From the NCBI GenBank assembly GCA_023137075.1, contig JAGLQA010000453.1:1-10287 (forward strand): a DNA stretch of 10,287 nt, in the 5' to 3' direction. The first letter of the stretch is position 1, and every line of letters starts with the position of its first letter. The translations under genes and the position numbers were made by a program. Positions 1 through 7,045 of this stretch are shown piece by piece. Source of the DNA: Candidatus Aminicenantota bacterium (lineage in GTDB: Bacteria > Acidobacteriota > Aminicenantia > UBA2199). The notes beneath the pieces were generated by a model. It did no database searches. It was not told where the DNA came from and worked only from the letters and a program-made list of their open reading frames with translations.

Positions 1-179
1 AAGTGGGGAAAGGGAGCGGCAAACCGGGGGAAATACAAATAAGCGGCGGGAATATTACTATAAAATTGAAAATTTCAAACCGGCGAATCGTGAAGGGAAA
101 GATTGTTTTTTCCGTAAACCTGAAAAACTTACGCAAAACCGCCACCCTGGAAGACCTGCTGGAAAGTGATAATCCTTAA
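1..179 (+). CDS. C-terminal fragment of an unrecognised protein (58 codons, 5' truncated)
   Basis: A reading frame with codons beginning at base 3 is open from the window edge to a TAA stop at 177-179 and gives 58 residues. The fragment starts glycine-rich, with GKGSGKPGE near its beginning. It continues with alternating polar and hydrophobic residues typical of beta strands (for example IQISGGNITIKLKI and GKIVFSVNL) and ends in a short acidic tail (TLEDLLESDNP). I do not recognise the family and propose no function. Its base composition is richer in G+C than the gene that follows. No obvious terminator lies between it and the next gene, so whether the two are co-transcribed cannot be decided. 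A non-coding reading is possible, but an uninterrupted frame with plausible protein composition makes a gene end more likely. Confidence 0.55.
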   Translation, partial: VGKGSGKPGEIQISGGNITIKLKISNRRIVKGKIVFSVNLKNLRKTATLEDLLESDNP

Positions 180-280
180 GCTGCCTGTTTGATTGCGCCC
201 CTCCTCACTTTTTTCCATAGGAGGATAAGATAAACATTTTTATGTAGATTGGCGTATAAATAAAAGAAGGAAAAATTAAT
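180..280. other. Intergenic region, no clear promoter or terminator
   Basis: This 101-bp gap contains an AGGAGG at 219-224, but the only ATG after it (242-244) is followed at once by TAG, so it opens no gene. A TATAAA-like hexamer at 255-260 overlaps the leader too closely to be a convincing -10 box for the gene starting at 281. No good -35/-10 pair and no stem followed by a T-run is visible. Confidence 0.4.
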
Positions 281-1297
281 ATGAAAAAAAATATTTTAAC
301 TTTTTTATTGTTGGGTTTTGCCGGTTTTATTTTTGCTGAAAAAATTGTACTCCTTCCTGACCTGCAAAGGCCGGGAAACATTATTGTTGACCAGGGCCAG
401 ATTTTAGTTACTGAATTTCCATCAATATATATTTATTCATTAGAGGATTTTAAATTAATCAAAAAATTTGGAAAACAAGGAGAAGGGCCGCGGGAATTTG
501 CTGGTTATGTTCGCATTCAAAAGGATCCTGAACACCCAGAAAATATTTTAGTAGGCAGTAACATGAAAATCTCCTATTTTACCAGGGATGGAAAATTTGT
601 AAAAGAAGTGAGATCGTCAACCAGTACTGGGAATGTATATAAGCCCCTGGGGAAAAAATATGTCTCATATGGTGGCTATCGTGATCGAGATACAGAAACA
701 AACTACCAGACAATAAACCTTTATGACTCCAACCTGAAAAAGATAAAAGAGGTCTATAAGCAAAAGGGATTTTTCCAACAGGGCAGAAAAATAAATGCCC
801 TGGGAGCCTGGGGCGCCTGGTTCAGGCTTTTCGATAACAAGATTTTTATTACTGGAGGAAAGGACGGTTATATATTTGTCTATGATGACAATGGAGATAA
901 TTTGTTTTCAATAGAGAATAAAGCGGAAAAAATAAAAGTCACTGAAAAAGATAAAGCAAGGTATCATAACTATTTTAAAACGGATCCTCAAACTAGACTG
1001 CAATATAAAGCATTCAAAAGCCTGATCACATTCCCAAGCTACTTCCCAAGAATAAGGGGAATGGATGTTGTAGATAATAAAATCTATGTAAACGGGTATT
1101 TAAGAGAAGATGGAAAAACTGAATTTTACATTTACGATCTTAAAGGTAACTTGTTGAAAGAAAAGGTCGCACTCTTTCTGCCGGAGAGAGATTTCAGGGG
1201 ACTCTATCCCTATACTATTAAGAACGGAAACGTTTTTCAACTCGTTGATAATGATGTAAAAGAAGAGTGGGAATTGCACATTCATAATATTGAATAG
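281..1297 (+). CDS. Exported 6-bladed beta-propeller-like protein
   Basis: The 338-residue product opens with a clear signal peptide: MKKN, a hydrophobic stretch (residues 5-18), and a likely cut after FIFA at 19. It should therefore work in the periplasm or at the outer face of the cell. The segment KKFGKQGEGPREF (61-73) is the hallmark loop of the exported 6-bladed propeller family, in which blades read roughly 'Phe-Gly-x-x-Gly-x-Gly-Pro-x-Glu-Phe'. Further blades are suggested by repeated 'D-x-x-G-x-F/L' turns, such as YFTRDGKFVKEV (99-110), YDDNGDNLFSI and YDLKGNLLKEKV near the C-terminus. The family is common in soil and sediment bacteria and generally has no defined ligand, so binding or sensing is only an inference. 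The start is supported by AGAAGGA at 265-271, 9 bases upstream. The gene is markedly more A+T-rich than its neighbours and appears to be transcribed alone. Confidence 0.8.
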   Translation: MKKNILTFLLLGFAGFIFAEKIVLLPDLQRPGNIIVDQGQILVTEFPSIYIYSLEDFKLIKKFGKQGEGPREFAGYVRIQKDPEHPENILVGSNMKISYFTRDGKFVKEVRSSTSTGNVYKPLGKKYVSYGGYRDRDTETNYQTINLYDSNLKKIKEVYKQKGFFQQGRKINALGAWGAWFRLFDNKIFITGGKDGYIFVYDDNGDNLFSIENKAEKIKVTEKDKARYHNYFKTDPQTRLQYKAFKSLITFPSYFPRIRGMDVVDNKIYVNGYLREDGKTEFYIYDLKGNLLKEKVALFLPERDFRGLYPYTIKNGNVFQLVDNDVKEEWELHIHNIE

Positions 1298-1467
1298 TAT
1301 GAGATTTAAGGAAACAGATATAAGAGTAAACCGAACAGCCTTCGTTTTCTTCATCCCACAATTAAATGTATTAAGTACGAATAAACAAAAGAATAAAACC
1401 AATACTTTTTCTTGACTTTTGTTCTTTTTTCTTTTATATTTATACTTAAGTCATAAAGGAGATCGTA
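1298..1467. other. Intergenic region carrying the pepD-like promoter
   Basis: The 170-bp gap is A+T-rich. Its right half contains the promoter described separately. Near its left end a 4-bp inverted repeat (CGAA at 1332-1335, TTCG at 1341-1344) is followed by TTTT. It is too short to call a terminator with confidence, though it is the only candidate for the propeller gene. Confidence 0.45.
1412..1440 (+). promoter_or_regulatory. Sigma70-type promoter of the dipeptidase gene
   Basis: TTGACT at 1412-1417 and TATATT at 1435-1440 are separated by exactly 17 bp, one mismatch each from the -35 and -10 consensus. Transcription would start near 1447, leaving a leader of about 20 bases that contains AAAGGAG (1455-1461), 6 bases before the ATG. 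Confidence 0.75.
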
Positions 1468-2925
1468 ATGAAATTTGAACATGAAAAAACAAATGAAATT
1501 TTAAAGTGGTTTGAAGAAATCAGCAAGATTCCTCGCTGTTCAAAAAATGAGGGAAAAATCGCTCAATGGCTGATGGATTGGGCAAAAGAGAACAATTTTG
1601 AAGCCAAAATGGACAGTGTGCGTAATACAGTGATAAAAGTCCCCCCTTCACCGGGATTCGAAGATTCCCCTACCGTGATTATCCAGGGGCATATGGACAT
1701 GGTTTGTGAGAAAACCCCCGATTCGAGCCATGATTTTACCAAAGACCCGATTAAACTTGTCTTCGACGGCGACTGGCTAACCGCGGATAAAACCACCCTT
1801 GGCGCAGACAATGGAATTGCCATCGCCATGGCCATGGCCCTGGCTGTCGATAAAGAAACCGGGCATCCACCTTTAGAGTTGTTATTTACCGTAGATGAAG
1901 AAACCGGGCTTACCGGGGTAAATTCATTAGAACCCGGTTTCATCGATGGCAAGATACTGATTAACATCGATTCCGAAGACGAAGGCGTCTTTACGGTCGG
2001 CTGCGCCGGGGGTATTAATTCGTATTTATCCCTGCCTATCGAACGTGAAAACCTCCCGTCCGGTTACAAACAATTTAAAATAAATGCCGGCGGAATGAAG
2101 GGCGGCCATTCCGGGATTGACATCGCCCTGGGTAAAGCCAATGCCATCAGGATATTGGCCCGGGCAATGAGGCAAATCATTAAAGATAATATCGACATAA
2201 GAATCGCCAACATCAAAGGCGGCAGCGCGCATAATGCCATTCCCCGCGATGCCGTTTCGGTTGTTTTTATCCCCGAAAAGGATGTGGCGAGGGCGAAAGA
2301 AATTGTTTCCAGGTACAACGAAATTTTTAATAGTGAATTTAAAAGCACCGACCCGGATCTGTCCGTCACCCTCAATGAATCTTCCGAGGGCGATTACGGC
2401 CAAATATTAACATCGGAATGGACCCGGAAAGCCGTCGATTTTATCCTGGTTATTCCCCACGGTGTCGCGGCCATGTCACCGGATATCGAGGGCCTGGTCG
2501 AGACCTCAAACAACCTGGCAAATGTCGGCATTGAAGATGATGCGATAAAAATACTAACCAGCCAGAGGAGTTCCGTGGTATCGCGGCTGCAAGCCCTTAC
2601 GGACAGGATAGAAGCGGTAGCCCGGATAGCCGGCGTCGAAGCCCACAGCGGCGAAGGTTACCCGCCGTGGCAGCCCGACATGGATTCGCCTCTTCTTGAT
2701 AGGAGTGTCAAGTTGTACGAAAAGTCATTCAACAAAAAACCGGTTGTTGAAGTAATCCACGCCGGTTTGGAATGCGGCATTATCGGCGACAAATATCCGG
2801 GTATGGATATGATTTCTATCGGTCCGACGTTGAAATATCCTCACTCCCCGGACGAAAAAATCCACATCGGCACCATCGGCATGATATGGGATTTTGTGGC
2901 GGCGCTTCTGAAAGATCTTAAATAA
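1468..2925 (+). CDS. pepD: Aminoacyl-histidine dipeptidase (PepD-like, M20 family metallopeptidase)
   Basis: The 485-residue length equals that of E. coli PepD, a cytosolic dinuclear-zinc peptidase that hydrolyses Xaa-His dipeptides such as carnosine and other short peptides. All expected metal-site motifs are visible: GHMDMV with His75 and Asp77, TTLGADNGI with the bridging Asp114, DEETG with the catalytic base Glu144 and ligand Glu145, NIDSEDEG with Asp168, and YPHSP with His459. GGHSG (His214) and HAGLECG (around 431-437) match the lid and dimerisation-domain substrate-contact regions of the family. No signal peptide is present. The start is fixed by AAAGGAG 6 bases upstream, behind its own near-consensus promoter. 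The gene is monocistronic and converges on the helical-repeat gene with a 6-bp gap. The first roughly 50 codons are more A+T-rich than the rest. Exact substrate preference cannot be read from the sequence. Confidence 0.95.
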   Translation: MKFEHEKTNEILKWFEEISKIPRCSKNEGKIAQWLMDWAKENNFEAKMDSVRNTVIKVPPSPGFEDSPTVIIQGHMDMVCEKTPDSSHDFTKDPIKLVFDGDWLTADKTTLGADNGIAIAMAMALAVDKETGHPPLELLFTVDEETGLTGVNSLEPGFIDGKILINIDSEDEGVFTVGCAGGINSYLSLPIERENLPSGYKQFKINAGGMKGGHSGIDIALGKANAIRILARAMRQIIKDNIDIRIANIKGGSAHNAIPRDAVSVVFIPEKDVARAKEIVSRYNEIFNSEFKSTDPDLSVTLNESSEGDYGQILTSEWTRKAVDFILVIPHGVAAMSPDIEGLVETSNNLANVGIEDDAIKILTSQRSSVVSRLQALTDRIEAVARIAGVEAHSGEGYPPWQPDMDSPLLDRSVKLYEKSFNKKPVVEVIHAGLECGIIGDKYPGMDMISIGPTLKYPHSPDEKIHIGTIGMIWDFVAALLKDLK

Positions 2926-2931
2926 ACCCGG

Positions 2932-3975
2932 CTAACCCTTGACCTTTGTTTTTTGTTGATAAAAATTGGTTGCCAGGTTGCGGACCACCGGGCTTATATT
3001 CCTGTCTTTAACCAGTGACTGTAAATCCCGGAGGTGAAGTGTCTTAATAAAGGAGAGGGCTTTTTTTACGGGTGTTTTAGGGTTTTGCACCAACCCTAAA
3101 ACAATCTGGTAGTTTTTTGTCCATTCCCTGCCGTTGGCGATCTTACTTATGACTTCACCGGGAATACTCTTATTCCGCACACAAACAATAACCTCGTCTT
3201 TAGTTAGTTTGGGGCTTTCGATAACGGCATTCATGACCATCCGGTTGCGGCATTTCATCAGGATGGCCCGCTGCGTCTTGTTCCCCACCAAGGCCATCCG
3301 GATTCGCTCCGAAATGGACATTTTATTTATCATTTGCAATTCGGTTTGCGCTTTTTCCTGGACCACCTCAAGAGATAATTCTTCTCCTTCTTCCCCCTCT
3401 TCCGCCTCTTCGATAAAAATTTCTTTCACATCGAAAAGTATATCTTCTAAGGGGATCTCTTCTGCCAGCCCCTCCTTCAAATAAAAATCCCTGGTTTCCT
3501 GTATTCTTCCCCTGATATAATTGGTTATTCCCGGGTTGAGCTCCATAAAATCCATTATTTGTGGGTAAGCAATCAGTTTTATCTGGTTGTCTAAAAGTGC
3601 CTCAAGCATGGCGAGATCACCTTTTTCCGCTATTTTGAGTAGAAATTCATAGGGCAGCGACTGGTTGTGAATCACCTTTGTGACGATACTTAAATTTTTC
3701 TTTCCCAGGGCTTCTAAAAGGATAAAATAGGCCACCCGGTGATTGGCCTGGTTTTTTTCGATGTAGTTTATCTTTATGGATTCGGAAATATGTTTCAGCA
3801 GGCTTAAAGATTTATCTTTCAATTTTTCATCGGTTAACAAAAAAACAAGACTTTCAAGATACTCTTCTTCCGTAAAGGGTAATTGTTTGGACAAAAATAA
3901 ATCCAGCAGTTCTTGGTTGGCGTTTCCGTCGGCGATTTTTTGCACTAAGGGATTTTTCGCTACTAAAGTGGTCAC
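2932..3975 (-). CDS. Alpha-helical (HEAT-like) repeat protein with acidic linker
   Basis: The 347-residue protein has no signal peptide or membrane segment and looks almost entirely alpha-helical. Residues about 35-160 read as consecutive helix pairs with leucine-rich spacing. Residues about 185-203 form a Glu/Gly-rich linker (EEAEEGEEGEE). From about 219 a second helical block follows, with repeated short motifs around 'NP' or 'SP' turns (ESPKLTKDEV, NKSIPGEVISKIA, REWTKNYQIVLGLVQNPKTP, KDRNISPVVRNLA). This C-terminal block resembles repeat modules in uncharacterised acidobacterial and myxobacterial proteins as I recall them; the family has no assigned function that I know. It begins with GTG and overlaps the RodZ-like stop by 4 bases (GTGA), with GAGAGGA at 3986-3992, so translation is probably coupled. 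As last gene of the operon, a scaffold or adaptor role is possible but is only inference. Confidence 0.7.
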   Translation of the reverse strand: MTTLVAKNPLVQKIADGNANQELLDLFLSKQLPFTEEEYLESLVFLLTDEKLKDKSLSLLKHISESIKINYIEKNQANHRVAYFILLEALGKKNLSIVTKVIHNQSLPYEFLLKIAEKGDLAMLEALLDNQIKLIAYPQIMDFMELNPGITNYIRGRIQETRDFYLKEGLAEEIPLEDILFDVKEIFIEEAEEGEEGEELSLEVVQEKAQTELQMINKMSISERIRMALVGNKTQRAILMKCRNRMVMNAVIESPKLTKDEVIVCVRNKSIPGEVISKIANGREWTKNYQIVLGLVQNPKTPVKKALSFIKTLHLRDLQSLVKDRNISPVVRNLATNFYQQKTKVKG

Positions 3976-4715
3976 TTGTTTAATATCCTCTCTAAGGTTC
4001 CCGGGTTGATTTCGAGTCTTTCCGGCTGGGTCAAGGTATTGAAATAGGTGACTTCCTTTTCATTCAGGTAAAATTTTACCGCCGCGGGGTTCCCTATATA
4101 AAGAAATAGCTCATAACCCTTAAGCGTTAACTTATCTCCTTTTTCATAGGTTTTCTCAACCCGTTCTCCGTTACCTTTGCGCAGCAAGGTCCAGCATTGG
4201 TCTGTAAAATTGATCCGGATATTTACCGGTGACCGGTCAATTTCGAATTCGTCGATTCCGGGATCTATCGTTATGCCTGTTGCCGGCAGGTTTGCGCTTT
4301 TAAAAATAAAGGGCCGGTAGGGAATCAGGTTTTTTTTATACAGGTAAAAAAGGCCGGCGGCGAAAATTAGCAGTATGATTAGAATGGTAAATAGTGTTAA
4401 AAACAGGCTCCTTTTCTTAAACCTTGAATATCGAAGTTGCGGTATTACTCTTTTGGTTCCACCCTCTTGAACAAAACAGGAAGCTTCAGGGAGGTTTTGA
4501 TGGGCGGCGAAAAATTCGTTTACATCTACATCTAAAACCTGCAGGTAGTTTTTAATATAGTTTTTCAAATAAAAGGTGCCGGGAATCAGGTGATAATCGC
4601 CCTCTTCCAGGGCTTCGAGAGATTTAATGCTGATATTGGTCTTCCGGGAAACCTGTTTTAATGGAATCCCTCTTTTTTTCCGTTCATTTTTAAGACTTTC
4701 GCCGATTTCCATCAT
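3972..4715 (-). CDS. rodZ: RodZ-like membrane protein (HTH_25, one transmembrane helix, periplasmic domain)
   Basis: The 247-residue protein shows the three-part RodZ layout. Residues about 4-66 form a Cro-like helix-turn-helix of the HTH_25 type (IGESLKNERKKRGIPLKQVS, then TNISIKSLEALEEGDYHLIPG and FYLKNYIKNYLQVL). A basic patch (RFKKR, 98-102) precedes one transmembrane helix (about 103-126), giving a cytosolic N-terminus. Residues about 160-245 form a beta-rich periplasmic domain like the RodZ C-terminal domain (DUF4115), with CWTLLRKGNGERVEKTYEKG and LFLYIGNPAAVKFYLN. RodZ couples MreB filaments to the elongation machinery in rod-shaped cells. No mre genes are in the window, so the name rests on architecture. 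The gene follows the DUF3467 gene by 11 bases without a visible Shine-Dalgarno sequence and overlaps the next gene by 4 bases. The second ATG is an equally possible start. Confidence 0.85.
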   Translation of the reverse strand: MMEIGESLKNERKKRGIPLKQVSRKTNISIKSLEALEEGDYHLIPGTFYLKNYIKNYLQVLDVDVNEFFAAHQNLPEASCFVQEGGTKRVIPQLRYSRFKKRSLFLTLFTILIILLIFAAGLFYLYKKNLIPYRPFIFKSANLPATGITIDPGIDEFEIDRSPVNIRINFTDQCWTLLRKGNGERVEKTYEKGDKLTLKGYELFLYIGNPAAVKFYLNEKEVTYFNTLTQPERLEINPGTLERILNK

Positions 4716-4726
4716 AATGTTATATT

Positions 4727-4984
4727 TTATTGTTCGGGTTCCCTTGAGATCACTCCTTTTTCGATCAGCATATTGACCTGCTTATTTACCGCATCCGCGA
4801 ATCGTAAGAAATGAGGTATAGTGAGATGCAAATAGGTATGGACATTGACCAGGTTCGCTTCTCTGACATCCCGTATCCCCAACCCCATACAAACTTCTTC
4901 AGGATTTATGTTAAAAGAGATTAAATTTGAAAAAAGATTTTCCGCATTCTCATCAAAAATTTCCAATTGTTCTTGCTCCGGCAT
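4727..4984 (-). CDS. DUF3467 family small protein
   Basis: The 85-residue cytosolic protein matches DUF3467 in size and pattern: a variable N-terminus, a short beta-rich core (REANLVNVHTYLHLTI, 41-56, where the family often has 'ANFVRVSHS-like' residues) and a C-terminal helix (PHFLRFADAVNKQVNMLIEKGV, about 57-78). The family has no established biochemical role. The start is well supported by AAGGAGT (4989-4995) with 4 bases to the ATG. It lies 29 bases after the sulfotransferase gene and 11 bases before the RodZ-like gene, on the same strand, so it belongs to the same operon. The family assignment rests on pattern memory rather than a diagnostic active site, hence moderate confidence. Confidence 0.7.
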   Translation of the reverse strand: MPEQEQLEIFDENAENLFSNLISFNINPEEVCMGLGIRDVREANLVNVHTYLHLTIPHFLRFADAVNKQVNMLIEKGVISREPEQ

Positions 4985-5013
4985 GGTTACTCCTTATTTT
5001 ATGCTTTTTTGTT

Positions 5014-5697
5014 TTATTTGAAACTTAGCTTTTCCAATTGTTTTAGATATTTATACAGCCTCATCTCCTCCCGGGTAATGATGATTTTACTGTTCTTCTG
5101 GGTTTGATGTTCACGCTTGATGACATCCATATTTACTTTAAAGCCTAATTTCATGAACGCTTTTTTCATTCCCGCTTTTCCCTGGATCAGGGAATCGTAG
5201 CTGATAACAATGCTCTTGGGAATGTTTTCATAAGCGGCAATCAACGCGTTATTGTTATCGAACCAATCCAATTTGAACCGGGAAATTCCTCTCCTGTATA
5301 TGCTGGATTTAACATCTGCCGGATTCCTGAAAATAAACACCGCGCGTATGTTTTTGGCGATGTGCCGATAAAAAAATATCGATGGTATGTGGACTATCTT
5401 CAGACCGCTTAATCCTTCCGTTTCGTTGAGTGTTTTCACAACTTGATTCAATTCCCCGGTATTCTCATCGGTCATGGCTTCATCTAATAATTTTTTTTCC
5501 AGTTCTTTGGCAACCGAAAGCTCATAATAACCGCCCTTATTGTAAATATCGGCGCCTAAATCGGACGGAAAATGGATGCCCGCGCTTTCAAGGAGCTGGC
5601 AGGCCAGGGAAGTGCCGCTACGGGGATGACCGGCAACGAATATCCCATTTTTAAGTACCAAGGGTAAGATTTCCTGTTTCTTTTTTTTTTTTACCAT
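5014..5697 (-). CDS. P-loop sulfotransferase family protein (start at the internal ATG)
   Basis: The 227-residue protein carries the two PAPS-binding signatures of the sulfotransferase fold. GHPRSGTS (23-30) is the 5'-phosphosulfate-binding loop, preceded by a hydrophobic strand. FRNPADVKSS (123-132) is the 3'-phosphate-binding motif with its Arg and Ser. Such enzymes transfer sulfate from PAPS to hydroxyl or amine acceptors; the acceptor cannot be predicted. A longer frame with 12 extra residues begins at 5733, but the -10 hexamer (5722-5727) lies inside that extension, and GGAGG (5708-5712) is placed 10 bases before the ATG at 5697, so the shorter start is preferred. The coding strand has a run of 12 A directly after ATG-GT, giving MVKKKKKQ. 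It is the first gene of a four-gene operon with DUF3467, RodZ-like and helical-repeat genes. No signal peptide is seen. Confidence 0.8.
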   Translation of the reverse strand: MVKKKKKQEILPLVLKNGIFVAGHPRSGTSLACQLLESAGIHFPSDLGADIYNKGGYYELSVAKELEKKLLDEAMTDENTGELNQVVKTLNETEGLSGLKIVHIPSIFFYRHIAKNIRAVFIFRNPADVKSSIYRRGISRFKLDWFDNNNALIAAYENIPKSIVISYDSLIQGKAGMKKAFMKLGFKVNMDVIKREHQTQKNSKIIITREEMRLYKYLKQLEKLSFK

Positions 5698-5707
5698 AGT
5701 CAATAAG

Positions 5708-5712
5708 CCTCC
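5708..5712 (-). promoter_or_regulatory. Shine-Dalgarno deciding the sulfotransferase start
   Basis: GGAGG on the minus strand lies 10 bases before the ATG at 5697. No comparable site precedes the alternative ATG at 5733, so this site favours the shorter protein. Confidence 0.65.
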
Positions 5713-5721
5713 AAAAATCCT

Positions 5722-5750
5722 ATTATACGACATAAAATGTTCGAGGTAAA
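5722..5750 (-). promoter_or_regulatory. Promoter of the sulfotransferase-RodZ operon
   Basis: On the minus strand TTTACC (5745-5750) is followed after 17 bp by a perfect TATAAT (5722-5727). Transcription would begin near 5715, just upstream of GGAGG and the ATG at 5697. It is divergent from the antiporter promoter, with the two -35 hexamers 18 bp apart. Confidence 0.65.
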
Positions 5751-5768
5751 GAGGCCGCTAAAAAAAAC

Positions 5769-5797
5769 TTGAATTCTTCTTATCAATTTAGTATGGT
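5769..5797 (+). promoter_or_regulatory. Promoter of the antiporter pair (probably leaderless)
   Basis: TTGAAT (5769-5774), a 17-bp spacer and TATGGT (5792-5797) give a plausible sigma70-type promoter. The -10 box ends 6 bases before the ATG at 5804 and there is no Shine-Dalgarno sequence, so the mRNA would begin at or next to the start codon. The -10 matches only 4 of 6 consensus bases. Confidence 0.5.
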
Positions 5798-5803
5798 ACT
5801 CAT

Positions 5804-7045
5804 ATGAAATCACTGGCAGCTATCGTTATTTTTCTGGTTATTTCCGTATTGGGTTCGCGCCTTACTTTCCTGAACCGCCGTCTTTCATTGGGCTTCCGAA
5901 ACATCCTTTTTACCGGCACCGAGTACATCATCATCGGCGTTCTTTTAGGTAGTATGGGTTTCAATATTCTCGATACCGACGCGCTGAAAAAAATGGAGCC
6001 TTTCCTGATTATCGGGCTTTGCTGGATCGGCTTTTTATTCGGACTTCAGTTTAAATTACGGGATTTAAAAAAATTCCCGGTGTACTATTTCACGATTTCA
6101 GCCTTCCAGGCAGTATCGACGTTTTTGCTTGTTGCGGTGTTTATGTTTTTTCTTTTACGACCACAGGGTATCCGGGGGGCCGTACTAATGATGGTTGTTA
6201 TAACGCTGGGAAGTTCATCCTGCTGCACCGCCCAATCCGCGCTGGCTATCGTCGCCCAGAACTACCGCTTAAAAAACCGCAGGCTCTTAGATTTAATGCG
6301 TTACATTTCTGGGATAGACGGCTTTTACGCGTTGGTCTTTTTCGCCGTTGCCATGAGCATTTTTCCCCGGGGGGAAATAGCGGAGTTTAACCTATACGCT
6401 TCGATCCGGTGGCTGCTTATCTCGGTTATAATGGGCATTATTCCCGCCCTCATCTTTATCGCCCTGAGCAGGACCCGCTTTTCCCGGCAGGAATTTTTCG
6501 TATTTATTGTCGGAACCGTGATTTTCTGTGCCGGGCTTGCCTTCCAGGTTCACTTTTCGCCCTTAATTTCCGGTCTGGTTTGCGGTGTTTTCACGGCAAA
6601 CTTCTGCCGCCACCGTCTCCGCGCCCTGTCGGAAATCCTTCATTCCGAAAAGTCGATCTATATCATTCTGCTCCTCTTGTTGGGAGCAGGCTGGAATTTT
6701 AAACCCGGTTATATCCTGGTGGTTACTGGAATATACATCGCGGTCAGGATACTCGGAAAATTTATCGGCGCCTACCTGGGGACAAAAATGTTCAAGCCCG
6801 GGTTTCCCGTACCTGCCACTATCGGCTTAGGGCTGATGTCGGATGGGGGGCACGCGATCGCGATTATCATGAACTTCAAACTTTTTTTTCCCGACATTGC
6901 CGACCCGCTGATCTCAATCGTTATTCTCTCCGTGTTTTTCAATGAATTGGTTAGCCCCTGGTTTATATTGTCCCGGTTTGATAAAAACGAGCGGGTTCTG
7001 ATAAACATCCGCCGGGGATTGAAAGAAAAGAGGGAGCAGGCGTAA
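5804..7045 (+). CDS. CPA2-type cation/proton antiporter-like membrane protein, first of a tandem pair
   Basis: The 413-residue protein is almost wholly hydrophobic, with about 11-13 predicted membrane helices, as in the CPA2 (Kef/NapA-like) superfamily. Family-like landmarks occur in order: EYIIIGVLLGS (40-50), FLFGLQFKLRDLKKF (77-91), SSSCCTAQSALAIV (137-150), an isolated membrane Asp172 in YISGIDGFYALVFFA, VRILGKFIGAYLG (314-326) with a conserved-type basic residue, GLGLMSDGGHAIAI (341-354) and FFNELVSPW (378-386). Asp172 sits where CPA transporters have their ND, DD or QD pair, but Ile171 replaces the first residue. It should exchange Na+ or K+ for protons in the inner membrane; ion and stoichiometry are not predictable. 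A transporter-derived sensor is an alternative. The next antiporter gene follows with no intervening base. No cytosolic regulatory domain is attached. Confidence 0.8.
   Translation: MKSLAAIVIFLVISVLGSRLTFLNRRLSLGFRNILFTGTEYIIIGVLLGSMGFNILDTDALKKMEPFLIIGLCWIGFLFGLQFKLRDLKKFPVYYFTISAFQAVSTFLLVAVFMFFLLRPQGIRGAVLMMVVITLGSSSCCTAQSALAIVAQNYRLKNRRLLDLMRYISGIDGFYALVFFAVAMSIFPRGEIAEFNLYASIRWLLISVIMGIIPALIFIALSRTRFSRQEFFVFIVGTVIFCAGLAFQVHFSPLISGLVCGVFTANFCRHRLRALSEILHSEKSIYIILLLLLGAGWNFKPGYILVVTGIYIAVRILGKFIGAYLGTKMFKPGFPVPATIGLGLMSDGGHAIAIIMNFKLFFPDIADPLISIVILSVFFNELVSPWFILSRFDKNERVLINIRRGLKEKREQA

Noticed and set aside
219..247. AGGAGG followed by ATG-TAG, suggesting a tiny leader peptide
   Set aside because: The ATG is followed immediately by a stop codon and is 17 bases from the AGGAGG, so it encodes nothing and is probably chance.
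1332..1350. CGAA/TTCG stem followed by TTTT as a terminator for the propeller gene
   Set aside because: The stem is only 4 bp with a mismatch beyond it, too weak to call.
1100..1402. Minus-strand open frame of 100 codons antisense to the propeller gene
   Set aside because: It overlaps a well-supported gene, has no ribosome site and shows no recognisable protein pattern.
1816..1842. Repeated GCCATG units in the dipeptidase gene
   Set aside because: They encode the Ala/Met-rich helix after the metal-binding GADNG motif and follow from protein sequence; there is no array.
2926..2931. Shared bidirectional terminator between the dipeptidase and helical-repeat genes
   Set aside because: The gap is 6 bp and no GC-rich stem with a T-run is visible around it.
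5698..5733. Twelve-residue N-terminal extension of the sulfotransferase
   Set aside because: A -10 hexamer lies inside it, no ribosome site precedes its ATG, and the internal ATG has GGAGG.
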